DNA from: a virus
Reading direction: 5' to 3' (one strand)
Length of the DNA: 40,473 nt
IMG/VR virus record: IMGVR_UViG_3300028025_003050
Coordinates: 1 to 40,473 of that record
The position numbers and the translations under genes are program-made. The stretch's first letter is position 1, and each line of letters begins with the position of its first letter. Positions 29,365 to 38,561 of the stretch are shown one piece after another. A model generated the notes under the pieces. The model saw only the letters and a program-made list of their open reading frames with translations. It did not search any database and was not told where the DNA came from.

Positions 29365-30750
29365 TTACCCCATAAATCCAAAGTCTTTAAGGACTTGTGT
29401 CAGCCCACTTGAAACTGTTTGTCGAGCATTATCTGTATACTGCCAACGAGGGTCCTTGCGTAGTGCTCGTTGGAATTCATAGATAGGCATTTCTCTGTCG
29501 CCTTGGATTGCACTTCTCAATAAAGGATCACTAAGGCTAATTGAGTCTGGGTTAACCTCAAGCAATGAAGCCATAGTATTTTTATACGGTGCGTAGACAG
29601 CATCAAGGTCTAAGCCCTGGTCAAGTAACTTGCTTACCTTATCTGGTAAACCAATCTTTGCTGTCTGACGAATGATCTGCTTAAAAATTTCAGGGTCTTC
29701 GCCGTTTTCAATTCTTTTAATCCAGTTAGGAAGCTGGCTTGCAAATGTCTTATCTAAATCAAGGCCGTTAGCAACTGCTGTCTTAACTAGGTCTTGTCTT
29801 CCTACATCACGAGCACCCTGCTTACGCTTGTCATACTCAGGATTCTTTTTAATAATCTCTGAAAGGAACTGGACTTCATCTAAGTTACCAGTTACATCTG
29901 CAACCTTTACACCATTAACCATTGAATACTTGGTAGTGGTGATTGCCTTTGACTGCGCTTTTTTAAGACTTGAAGTTAACTTAGCCAACTCTTCTGGAGT
30001 AGCTTCACGCCCAAGAAGGCTTTTAGAAACAGTGTTGATAACAGATGCTGCTTCTGTTGGTGTGTATATAGTTCTAGTTCCAGAAGGAAGGTTAGCCCCT
30101 TTAGCAGTTCCAGTTGCTGGAGCGTTGAGTCCTCTAGTAGCAATATCCTGGAAGAATGTATTTCTATCTACTGTCTTGCCTGTCTGAGTTTCAAGAGTTG
30201 TCATCTCAGAATCAGCATTGTTAATAGCCTGACCTAGTTGAACGTTAAACTTTCCGTCAACTGGTCCTGAGTAGTAAGGTACGCCTAGGTAGTTCTTTCC
30301 AGCATCCTTTAATAGTTGCTGAAGATTCCTAATTTGTTCTGGGCTAGATGCTGCTACAGATTTTAGGTATGCCTCTGTTGCGCTTCTTGGCTTTGCGCCA
30401 GCCTCTGCTTCTAAATCTTTCTTGCTCTTAGGTGGTACATATTCCTCACCACGTTGCAATGCTTCAAGTTCATTCTTGTTAGCGTTCTTTAATTCTTGCT
30501 GTTCAGACTTAGCTGTATCAAGCAAACGCTTTGCTTGTTTTTCTTTTGTGGCTGCTTCTTTAGCAAGTGTTCCAAGTCGCTCCAACTCAGCATAAGCAGC
30601 GTCGCCTTGTGGTGTTCCTTTTTGAAAGTCTTTTGGAAACTTTTTAATTCTATCTGCAATAACCTTGGCAGCAGTTTTTGAGTTGCGAGCAGCTTGGCGT
30701 GCATCGGCAAATGCTTTATCTAGCGCCTTAATTTCTTTATCTGTAGCCAT
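29365..30750 (-). CDS. Probable internal virion protein with PG-binding-like segment
   Basis: 461 residues. A highly charged, coiled N-terminus (DKEIKALDKAFADARQAARN; EQQELKNANKNELEALQRG). Residues about 140-175 (NLQQLLKDAG...YYSGPVDGKFNVQLGQAINN) follow the 'LQ..L...G.Y.G.VDG.FG..T..A' pattern of peptidoglycan-binding domains. The C-terminal half is helical. It ends in a Leu/Phe-rich tail. A role at entry through the cell wall is plausible, but no catalytic domain is visible. Confidence 0.6.
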   Translation of the reverse strand: MATDKEIKALDKAFADARQAARNSKTAAKVIADRIKKFPKDFQKGTPQGDAAYAELERLGTLAKEAATKEKQAKRLLDTAKSEQQELKNANKNELEALQRGEEYVPPKSKKDLEAEAGAKPRSATEAYLKSVAASSPEQIRNLQQLLKDAGKNYLGVPYYSGPVDGKFNVQLGQAINNADSEMTTLETQTGKTVDRNTFFQDIATRGLNAPATGTAKGANLPSGTRTIYTPTEAASVINTVSKSLLGREATPEELAKLTSSLKKAQSKAITTTKYSMVNGVKVADVTGNLDEVQFLSEIIKKNPEYDKRKQGARDVGRQDLVKTAVANGLDLDKTFASQLPNWIKRIENGEDPEIFKQIIRQTAKIGLPDKVSKLLDQGLDLDAVYAPYKNTMASLLEVNPDSISLSDPLLRSAIQGDREMPIYEFQRALRKDPRWQYTDNARQTVSSGLTQVLKDFGFMG

Positions 30751-33700
30751 TACTCTCCCAATAAACTTCCGAATAGAACGTTATATGCTGCCTTGGTGTT
30801 TTCGTTTGTATCTGACAGAATCTTAATCTGTAGTATGGTTTGATCTTTAAGAGCAGATATAGCGTTTCTTGAACCGCTTACCAATTCAAGCTGTTGCTTC
30901 TGGTCTTTATAGCTATCATAAAGTCTAAGCATACTGTTAAGAGCTTGCTGTGTCTTAGGCTTCACAGTTACATTCTTATCGTTGAGCATTGCTCTTAAAT
31001 CATCAAGTGCCTTTAGACGTTCGATAGCCTTTTGTCCACCTTGTGACAGTTGTTCCTGTACTAATGGACGACCAGCAAAGAATATTTCTTTCCAAGAGTT
31101 GAACTCTTCTCGGAGTGCAGTCTTGCCTACTCCTTCTGGAACCATCTCAAGGTTCTTCTCGTACTCACCCTTTTTATCGTAGTAAGCCTGTAGGTCTGTA
31201 GCAGTCTGTACTTCAAGTAGGTAATCTTCTACACGCTTAGATGTACGAAGGCCCATATCCTTCATAGTCTTGTAGGCATCCCAAGAGAAGCCAGCCTTGT
31301 GAGGGATAAGGAAAGCAGCAGCTTGTGGATACTGCTTAAAGAGTTCTTCGTTCTGCGCTACGAAATCACCTGATTCTTCTGCATATCTAAAGTATGCAAC
31401 AGTTGAACGCTTAGATTCTGTAACAGTAAATGGAATCTGATCTGGGTAAAGTTCTACCCACTTCTCCATTGCCTTGTCATAGTCACCTGGATACTTGTCT
31501 AGCAAGTCATTCCATACCTGCTTAAAGCTGGCGCTACCGTTATCTCTTACCCACTCAGCCATATCTGACTTGAGTTGTACTTGAGGTGATGCAGGAGCAA
31601 AGAATCCGAATACGAATCTAGTACCAAGGATACCGATAGTAGTGTTCTTTACCTTAAGGCGATAAGCCTCAAGCTCTGCAGCAGTAGGTGGAATCAATGT
31701 TCCATCTGGGTTGTACTTCTTGGGAATACCATTTCCTGATGCTTCTAGGTAAGTAACTGACTTACGCCAAGCTGATGCGTACTGTGAATCTCTTTCGTCA
31801 CGATCCATTGCTGCATATAGACGATTGATGTGAGCAGGTAGGAATGCAGAGACCATAGACTGGTCTACTGCGTACTTACCCATTGTCATCTGTGTAATAG
31901 TGTCTGCAGTTCCAGGTGCTGCGAAGCCAATTAGGTTAGTAATTACCTTCATTGATACACCAGATACAGGACCAGCAAATGTAGGTACGATAGAATCAGG
32001 GTTCAAAGATGGTGTAATCATCTTGACCTGAGCACCGAACTGAACTGGTAGTGGCACTCTGAACTCTGCAGGAATACCAAGTGCTGTCATTGTTCCTTGA
32101 ACTGCACGGTACACAGGCTCAATGCCTGGGTATACGAAGTAAGATTCGCCTTGATCATCCTGCTGAATCCAACCAGAGTGTGTAATACCCTCGTAAGTAA
32201 GTCCAGCTTTAACAATCGCTTCTGGGTTGTATCGAACAACGCGGTACATACGGCGATAGAAGTCTTCAGTAGCGCGATAGAATCGTGCAAAGTTACGGAC
32301 ACCAAATGCTAGCTGGCTACGAACCATTGGATTATCAACATAGTCAAGAATCTGTAGTCGTGCTCTGTCTTCAACAATCTGTGCCAACTTCTGCTTGGCA
32401 AGATCAGTTGCTTTTTCTATCTTAGCTGCATCATTTGGGTCTACATTCTTAGTGAATGATTTAATAAAAGCATCTTCAAAGCCAGACTTACGCATATCCT
32501 TACGAATACGAATCATCTCAGAAAGCGCTAATGGCTCACGAGATAGACGTGCGTTAGATAGTCCTAGCCAAGTCCAACCCTTCTCCATAAGAGAAGATGT
32601 GTAGTTACCTGTATCAGATATAGCCACAAGTTGTGGCCCGATAACGTACTGTGGAACATCTAGTTCATTGTCCGGTAGGTCATCAAGAGATAACTTTCCA
32701 CGAACTACATACTCGCCAGTCTTCTCATCAATCTGACGCACCTTGTTAAGAAGGTCTAGGTTTAAATCCTTGTTCTGCTTTTCAAAGAGTTCACGTGCAG
32801 CCTTGTAAACTATCTCTGCGTGCTGTTGCTTTGTAGAACCATTTGTTTCTAAACGGAAGGCATCTACAACCTTCTTGTTCTTTGGGTCATCAAGCCAAGC
32901 AAAGATCTTAGCGACTGCATCTTCTTTGTCTAGGTTAGCAATAGCAATAGCACCTAGTTCATCGTTACTGTAATAAGATATACGCATAAGCCACGCAACC
33001 ATAGATGCTTCATCTTCTGGTCCAACTGCAATCTGCTTGTATCCAATAGAGCCTTTAGCTCTTGTCATTGGTCTAGGTATTTCAATCTTTAGTGCAGCGC
33101 TGCGAACTCCGTGCTGGCGAGTAAAGTTAACGGCACGTGATACGTAATCAATGCCAACTGCAAAGTTCTTTCCGCCTTCTACAATGTCAGCAAGTGCGTT
33201 ATCAAGATCACCGTGAAGAATCTGCTCTGCAAGAAGGTCTTTATCTTCCTTACCTAGAGGCTTAAGTCCGAGTCGCTTATATGCTCGATTTAGCTTACCT
33301 TCATTAAGGGCTTGAGCAAGAATAACTCTGCGTTGTTGAACTGGACCACCTTTAATGCTGGCCTTAAGTTCTGCAATCCTAGCCTTTGTAGCGTTTTTTA
33401 CAGCTTCATCAGTAGTAGACTTTACTGTATTGTTTAATGTCTTAATTTCTTCTCTGGTCTTAGCGATGACATCATCGATCTCATCCATCTTTTTAGTAAA
33501 TGCTTGTGCTTCTTTTTTATTAACCACTCTTAGTACAGCACCAAGTGGATTAGCTGCAATTTGCTCTGATTTAGTTAGACCCTTTTGAATACCTCTAGCT
33601 GTATTGAGTCGTGTAGATAAGATTCTGCCCTTTGCAAGACCCCACGCAGTCTCACCAATAGCAAGGTTAACCATTAAATCTTCTGTTGCGTTACGAAGTG

Positions 33701-35609
33701 CGTAACGAGGACCAGCAAGTGTGAGGAATGACCAGCCTGCAGTCATCTTTTCTACCCACTCATTGTTGGCAAGACCTGCCATACGCTGAATTAAGCCTGA
33801 TCGAGTTGCTGCTCTATCAATATCTGCGATAGATGGAGCTGAAACAAAGGTTGAATTATCAGATGGAATGATAGCGATGTCACTACCATCCTTAGCCTTG
33901 CCATAACGACCTACGCTAAAGCGAGTTTGGCCCTTACCAGTTAACTGACGGACAATTAGTTGACCAGGTTCAGTTGCTTTAAGGCCACGAATGTCAGCAA
34001 TAGTTGACCATAGTCCATAGAATGCGTCTTTTCTAGCGTTAACATCTTCAATGGCGGCAAATGATGAGGCAAGAACTCTAGATTCAGCCTTTGGTAGTAC
34101 CAATCTTGCTAGGCGATACATCTGTTCTGGTGCATCAACTGCAGTTACGTCTAGTACGTCATCCTTAAAGAATGGGATAGTTGTAAACTTTGCTTTAAAT
34201 CTATCAATTTTGTAGTTAATCATCTCCATAGAGAAGCGACCAACATCTTGACCTGGAGTTCTGGCCTTTACTACTGTTGATATTGTTTCTTGTCCATCAA
34301 CAAGTTGTTTCATAACTCCATCTGTAGTAGAAGGAGCGCCATAGAACAGATCATTGACAAAGCGTGAACCCATTCTGTCAATATTAAAAACTTTGTTAGC
34401 AGTAGTTGCTACAGTTACACGAGCTTTACGTGCTGCATCAAGTCTAGGAGCTATGACTCTACGACGACCAATGCTGCCTGTCATAATAGAACCTAGTTCT
34501 GCAGCATTCTCAAAGTAAGCCTTAGCAGTAAGTGCATCGACTACAGGCAAATCTGCCTTCATCATATCCTTGATTACTGCTGGACCGAATTCAGGTGCTA
34601 GGCGCTTAAGGTTTTCTTCAGCAACCATAGCTTCTTTTACGTTCTTAGAGGAACGTGCCTTGTTAAGAGCGTTAAGGTTAGCGCCGTATTCATCCCAGAA
34701 GTTAATTGCTGCTGGCTTGGAAAAGTACTCTGCAAGTTTAGTTCCACCTTTTGTGGTGTCTCCAACGAGTACATCTACTGCGTACTTTTTAATATCATAA
34801 AGGCGCTTTGCCTTGCCAGCTACTAGAAGAGGATCTGCAAAGATACGATAGGCAGCATCAGTTGTACCTGAGATAGCCTTGTAGAAAAACCCTGAACCTT
34901 CCATTGAGGCTGGAAGAATAAGGTTTGCTAACTGGCGACCAGGTGAGAACTTAGCAGCGTTAACCGCATCAAGAGTATCCTGGAATAGGTCTCTATCTGC
35001 TTGGTCCTTCTTAGTTGTCTGCTCTTTTTCTAGACCTTGGTTCTTATCAGCAAGTCTTAGATACTTTAACTGCTCTGGTGTTGCAGTCTCTGCAATCTCT
35101 GCTGCAGTTTCTCCTTTAGCAATTCTAATTGCTACGTCAACTGCTGCTTGTCCAAACTTGGCTTTAGCATCTTCAATGCGTCCATCGTTAAATACTTTAT
35201 CGCCTTTATCGTTTGCTTCATCCCAAGCAAATCCCACTTCACCTTGTGATAGTGGAATAGCGACGGCACGATAGGCACGTGTTGTGACATCAGATACATT
35301 CTGTAGTCCAGCCATACCAAGGGTAAAGCCTTCTTTAACTACGTTAGCTGCACCACCAAAGGTGTAAGCCCAAGCAGTTCCTAACCAGCCACGATCTGGC
35401 TTAACGGTTGGATCTTCAGTTCCGTAGTTGTCAGCAAGAATCTTTTTCTGATTTGCTGGCTTGTTATTGTAAACAGTTTTGGCTACGTCTGGAGGAAGAT
35501 TTAATAATTCTCTATGTACTTTGAGAGACTTGTTATAGTCCTCTACTTTCTTCTTTTCATTGGGTGATAAGCCCGCAGAAAATGCAGCTGCTTTTAGATT
35601 CTCAGCCAT
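30750..35609 (-). CDS. Giant internal virion or ejection protein (1619 aa)
   Basis: 1,619 residues, the largest gene of the window, starting and ending at TAATG junctions. It is almost entirely helical. A conserved-looking stretch near residues 630-650 (WSFLTLAGPRYALRN then EDLMVNLAIG) is one I recall from giant internal proteins of other phages; a coiled coil lies at about 695-760, and near residues 1240-1260 FAGPVSGVSMKVITNLIGFA may insert into membrane. No polymerase, transglycosylase or protease motif is recognised. Given its size, the portal upstream and the absence of a tape measure, it probably forms the ejection core. Confidence 0.65.
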   Translation of the reverse strand: MAENLKAAAFSAGLSPNEKKKVEDYNKSLKVHRELLNLPPDVAKTVYNNKPANQKKILADNYGTEDPTVKPDRGWLGTAWAYTFGGAANVVKEGFTLGMAGLQNVSDVTTRAYRAVAIPLSQGEVGFAWDEANDKGDKVFNDGRIEDAKAKFGQAAVDVAIRIAKGETAAEIAETATPEQLKYLRLADKNQGLEKEQTTKKDQADRDLFQDTLDAVNAAKFSPGRQLANLILPASMEGSGFFYKAISGTTDAAYRIFADPLLVAGKAKRLYDIKKYAVDVLVGDTTKGGTKLAEYFSKPAAINFWDEYGANLNALNKARSSKNVKEAMVAEENLKRLAPEFGPAVIKDMMKADLPVVDALTAKAYFENAAELGSIMTGSIGRRRVIAPRLDAARKARVTVATTANKVFNIDRMGSRFVNDLFYGAPSTTDGVMKQLVDGQETISTVVKARTPGQDVGRFSMEMINYKIDRFKAKFTTIPFFKDDVLDVTAVDAPEQMYRLARLVLPKAESRVLASSFAAIEDVNARKDAFYGLWSTIADIRGLKATEPGQLIVRQLTGKGQTRFSVGRYGKAKDGSDIAIIPSDNSTFVSAPSIADIDRAATRSGLIQRMAGLANNEWVEKMTAGWSFLTLAGPRYALRNATEDLMVNLAIGETAWGLAKGRILSTRLNTARGIQKGLTKSEQIAANPLGAVLRVVNKKEAQAFTKKMDEIDDVIAKTREEIKTLNNTVKSTTDEAVKNATKARIAELKASIKGGPVQQRRVILAQALNEGKLNRAYKRLGLKPLGKEDKDLLAEQILHGDLDNALADIVEGGKNFAVGIDYVSRAVNFTRQHGVRSAALKIEIPRPMTRAKGSIGYKQIAVGPEDEASMVAWLMRISYYSNDELGAIAIANLDKEDAVAKIFAWLDDPKNKKVVDAFRLETNGSTKQQHAEIVYKAARELFEKQNKDLNLDLLNKVRQIDEKTGEYVVRGKLSLDDLPDNELDVPQYVIGPQLVAISDTGNYTSSLMEKGWTWLGLSNARLSREPLALSEMIRIRKDMRKSGFEDAFIKSFTKNVDPNDAAKIEKATDLAKQKLAQIVEDRARLQILDYVDNPMVRSQLAFGVRNFARFYRATEDFYRRMYRVVRYNPEAIVKAGLTYEGITHSGWIQQDDQGESYFVYPGIEPVYRAVQGTMTALGIPAEFRVPLPVQFGAQVKMITPSLNPDSIVPTFAGPVSGVSMKVITNLIGFAAPGTADTITQMTMGKYAVDQSMVSAFLPAHINRLYAAMDRDERDSQYASAWRKSVTYLEASGNGIPKKYNPDGTLIPPTAAELEAYRLKVKNTTIGILGTRFVFGFFAPASPQVQLKSDMAEWVRDNGSASFKQVWNDLLDKYPGDYDKAMEKWVELYPDQIPFTVTESKRSTVAYFRYAEESGDFVAQNEELFKQYPQAAAFLIPHKAGFSWDAYKTMKDMGLRTSKRVEDYLLEVQTATDLQAYYDKKGEYEKNLEMVPEGVGKTALREEFNSWKEIFFAGRPLVQEQLSQGGQKAIERLKALDDLRAMLNDKNVTVKPKTQQALNSMLRLYDSYKDQKQQLELVSGSRNAISALKDQTILQIKILSDTNENTKAAYNVLFGSLLGE

Positions 35610-36016
35610 TACTGTCCTTTGGATAGTGCTTGCTGATAAAGAATTCCTATTTCGCCGGTTTCGTCATATGGAAGCATTTTTGCTAAAGCATCTGAAAGTT
35701 TCTCTGCAGACTTACCCATCATTAACGCTGATGATCCAACGCCTGGCCCAATGTCAACACCAGCTGTAATCTCTTCTTCAGGACGTTGTGTTGGAGCGTA
35801 CAGTGGAGTTACTGTCTCTGTAACTGATGCACGAACTTCTGATGCTGGCATACCTTTTACGTCGCCAGTCTTTGCAAGTGGAGCGCCTGACTTAATAGCG
35901 GCTGTCTCTACACCTTCTCCGTATGCAGTTGAACCCATATCAAGGTTATCTGTACGTACTGAATATTTACCAGGACCTGCTACGCCTGCCAATGGATTCA
36001 TTGGTGCTGTTGTCAT
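35609..36016 (-). CDS. Small virion-module protein, GPGKYSVRTD type (135 aa)
   Basis: The ATG at 36016 in an ATGA overlap (36013-36016), preceded by GAGGAGGACC, is preferred to the in-frame codon at 36061. The sequence NPLAGVAGPGKYSVRTDNLD, then MGSTAYGEG, matches my memory of small proteins next to the portal in pelagiphages. The rest has short helices (MMGKSAEKLSDALAKMLPY; GILYQQALSKG). It could be a minor head or packaged protein. Confidence 0.6.
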   Translation of the reverse strand: MTTAPMNPLAGVAGPGKYSVRTDNLDMGSTAYGEGVETAAIKSGAPLAKTGDVKGMPASEVRASVTETVTPLYAPTQRPEEEITAGVDIGPGVGSSALMMGKSAEKLSDALAKMLPYDETGEIGILYQQALSKGQ

Positions 36017-36222
36017 CGGTCCTCCTCTAAAGTCTCTAGGTCTTGTGCCATCTCTTCCCACGCCTGATTAGTTTCAGTCTTATGGTTAGAATGGTAGACG
36101 CTTAATTCATATAATGATTCAAAAAATCCTGCTGCTACCTGCGATAAATTATACGCAGTTTCTGCAAGTACTACAACGAAATCAGAAGAGCGTATAGGAC
36201 GACGAATTCTGTGTTTGTCCAT
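36013..36222 (-). CDS. Small helical protein (69 aa)
   Basis: I use the ATG at 36222; a GTG at 36234 would add four residues. The N-terminus is basic (DKHRIRRPIRSSDFVVV), followed by a long helix (LAETAYNLSQVAAGFFESLYEL) and an acidic end (EEMAQDLETLEEDR). No family is known. It ends in an ATGA overlap with the gene after it. Confidence 0.5.
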   Translation of the reverse strand: MDKHRIRRPIRSSDFVVVLAETAYNLSQVAAGFFESLYELSVYHSNHKTETNQAWEEMAQDLETLEEDR

Positions 36223-36249
36223 CGTCCTACACACCTTCCACTAAATTTG

Positions 36250-36393
36250 TTAACCCTTTTTTACTGCATTACCGCGACGGCCTGCTGGCATCATTGATGG
36301 TACAACCTTGCCTGGTCCTGCTGGCTTAGAGGTATCCTTCTTGCCTTCAACTGGCTTTGACATAGGTGCTGTTGCACGTGATCCTTTGTTCAT
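36250..36393 (-). CDS. Basic Pro/Lys-rich miniprotein (47 aa)
   Basis: 47 residues, with AGAGGAGGTGTAA giving one of the strongest ribosome sites in the window. The product (NKGSRATAPMSKPVEGKKDT, then GPGKVVPSMMPAGRRGNA) is basic and probably disordered. It follows the portal gene directly. It might contact packaged DNA or the portal; no family is known. Confidence 0.6.
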   Translation of the reverse strand: MNKGSRATAPMSKPVEGKKDTSKPAGPGKVVPSMMPAGRRGNAVKKG

Positions 36394-36410
36394 ATTTACA
36401 CCTCCTCTGC

Positions 36411-38168
36411 TTAAGCTGCGCCGGTGATACCAGCGAGTAGTTGGGCTATATCTGGACGTTGACCAGCAGCAGGGGCCTGACCTGCTTGTTCTTGTGGAGG
36501 TTGCGCTGAGGCTTGAGCGGGGGCCACACCTGCTGCTGGAATCTGTTGCTCCATACCTGGTGCCATAGTTGGCATCTCTGGGGTTGGTGCTGGTTCTGGC
36601 ATAAATGCCTTTTCAATAATATTTTCTAGCGCTTGTCCCTTTTGGCGACCTTGGATAACAGCTGCGATGCGTCCAATAATCTGTGAAGGGTCTTGGCCTT
36701 GCGCCGCGAGTGCCGGTATCGCCTGAGCGTACTGAGCAACAGCAACGCGCAAAGAGTCGCGCATCTCTTCAATATCGACACGTTGTTCCTCTTGTGTAAC
36801 GTTAAGGTCCATCGGAATCTCACGGCGTACATAGTCACGTGAGACGAGCTTATCTGAACGCATTTGTAGCAAAGCAATGATGGCGCGGTTAGGATCCATA
36901 CCGGACATAATGCCGTAACGGACATCTACGCCGTACTCGCCCTTAATGTCACGTGATGGGATGTACTTAAGTACGTACGGTGTTCCATCGTCAGATCCCT
37001 TAATAGTCTTTGGGATGCCGCCAAATACTTTCTCATCTGCTTCAAAGCAGAGTGCTGCAAGCTCTGTAAATAGTCGAGCAAACTGCGCCTGTGCTGCCTT
37101 AATCTGTGTATCAAAACCAGCCTGAAGTGCTTGCACACCACGACCTGTAACAACAGATGCGTCGATGTTGCCTGAACGAGACTCTGGGTAACGAGCACCC
37201 ATACGAAGTTCACGCTCTAGTACGCCGGATTCAGTAAAGACTCCAGGTGGGAGTTCAAGTGGTACGCGACGGATACCTTGTGGGTTAGCAGAACGCATAA
37301 TGGAGTCTGGACCAAGAGCAAGTTCTTGCACATCCTGTGGGATAGCAATAGGTGCTTGGATAGACTTCTCTGCTGCTTGAATCTGCAAGATAGCAAAGCG
37401 AGCACGAGCGAGCTGTACTGAGAGTACATCATCAAACTGACCGCGTGCTTCTCCGTCTAGGGATGAACGCATTACGGTACGTGCCATACACTTACCAAGA
37501 ACGTTTGGTGTTGAAGATAAGACCAAGTTCTTACGCTCTGGTAAGTAGAGTAGGTCCTGATCTTTGTCGTGGTAGCGAACCATTGACACATAAGGTGAAG
37601 ATAGCTGGTACTGGTTACGACCTAGAATCTGGTCATAGTACTCTGGGTACTGAGATGCCAAAGACTCTGCATCAGTGATAATAACCTGAGTGACAGATAG
37701 TGTTCTGCCATATCGGTCTAGTTCTGGGTAGACACCGAATGGGTTGAGCATACGGATACGTGGGTTGTTGTCATCGTAATCCATCTCAACCATACCAACG
37801 CACATACCATAGGTGTTGTACCAGTCGGCTGCGGTGTACATTTGAAGCTGTAGGTCAGAGTTTGATACATAGAAATTAACGATACGGGTACGAGTATCTG
37901 CCATCTTACGGGCAGAGTCTGAAACCATATTGGTTGCTGAACAGTTAAAGGATGGCAGTGGTGCCATCGCTTCTGCTAGATCGCGTGCTGCTACGTCAAT
38001 GAAGTTGGCAACGAGAGGCTTAGGATAGTCCTCGGAGAACATAGATGGAAATACCTTTGAGATATCTCCTTGACGTACCGAAAGCACGTCGCGCATACGC
38101 TGGTCGCGTGATGCTGACCGTTGGCGTAGCCGCGATAGTTTCGCGTCAACTTCTTTGACTGATAACAA
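36411..38168 (-). CDS. Portal protein
   Basis: 585 residues. TTG start at 38168 with AAGGA seven bases upstream; no ATG is available nearby. The body is typical of portal rings: SMFSEDYPKPLVANFIDVAA, TAADWYNTYGMCVGMVEMDY, NPFGVYPELDRYGR, then a helical wing (QLARARFAILQIQAAEKSI), ASVVTGRGVQALQAGFDTQ, and a Pro/Gln/Ala-rich C-terminus. It forms the dodecameric DNA gate. It sits two genes downstream of terL, the usual packaging order. Confidence 0.8.
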   Translation of the reverse strand: MLSVKEVDAKLSRLRQRSASRDQRMRDVLSVRQGDISKVFPSMFSEDYPKPLVANFIDVAARDLAEAMAPLPSFNCSATNMVSDSARKMADTRTRIVNFYVSNSDLQLQMYTAADWYNTYGMCVGMVEMDYDDNNPRIRMLNPFGVYPELDRYGRTLSVTQVIITDAESLASQYPEYYDQILGRNQYQLSSPYVSMVRYHDKDQDLLYLPERKNLVLSSTPNVLGKCMARTVMRSSLDGEARGQFDDVLSVQLARARFAILQIQAAEKSIQAPIAIPQDVQELALGPDSIMRSANPQGIRRVPLELPPGVFTESGVLERELRMGARYPESRSGNIDASVVTGRGVQALQAGFDTQIKAAQAQFARLFTELAALCFEADEKVFGGIPKTIKGSDDGTPYVLKYIPSRDIKGEYGVDVRYGIMSGMDPNRAIIALLQMRSDKLVSRDYVRREIPMDLNVTQEEQRVDIEEMRDSLRVAVAQYAQAIPALAAQGQDPSQIIGRIAAVIQGRQKGQALENIIEKAFMPEPAPTPEMPTMAPGMEQQIPAAGVAPAQASAQPPQEQAGQAPAAGQRPDIAQLLAGITGAA

Positions 38169-38183
38169 TGTGGGGTCCTTAAA

Positions 38184-38552
38184 TTACTTAGTAGTCTTCT
38201 TGACTGGCTTCTTGGCTGCTGCCTTCTTAGCAGCTGCAGCAACTCCTGGGTTTAACTTCTTCTTTGGAGCAGGGTTTCCTGTAGCTGCTGCTGCACGACG
38301 TGCTGTTGCTTTTTTCTCTTGCATTTTTTCAATTCCAACAGCACGAGCTGCTGTCTTGCCACGATCAATTTTCATACGAGCTTGTAGAACCTTTTTAGCT
38401 GCACGCTCTTCAGCCATAGAGAGTTTTACTCCAGCTGCTTTTGCGTTGCGATCTACTGTCTTAGACGCTGCAATACTTGTTTCCATACTGGTTGCCTTGC
38501 GACGAGCTTCACGCACTTTGTCGTTGATTGGACTGTTGTTATATAATCCCAT
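38184..38552 (-). CDS. Histone H1-like Lys/Ala-rich protein (122 aa)
   Basis: 122 residues, strongly basic. The N-terminal part is helical (NDKVREARRKATSMETSIAA; MAEERAAKKVLQARMK); the C-terminal 45 residues consist of Lys/Ala/Pro (NPAPKKKLNPGVAAAAKKAA, then KKPVKKTTK), like the tail of histone H1 or bacterial HU-tail proteins. It lies between terL and portal and may coat or compact DNA in the head or bind host DNA. No sequence-specific motif is present. Confidence 0.65.
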   Translation of the reverse strand: MGLYNNSPINDKVREARRKATSMETSIAASKTVDRNAKAAGVKLSMAEERAAKKVLQARMKIDRGKTAARAVGIEKMQEKKATARRAAAATGNPAPKKKLNPGVAAAAKKAAAKKPVKKTTK

Positions 38553-38561
38553 TGTTGTCTC

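Noticed and set aside
30489-30710. Lys/Leu-rich ORF inside the internal virion protein
   Set aside because: It is a shifted reading of a Lys/Gln-rich coiled-coil region, without its own ribosome site.
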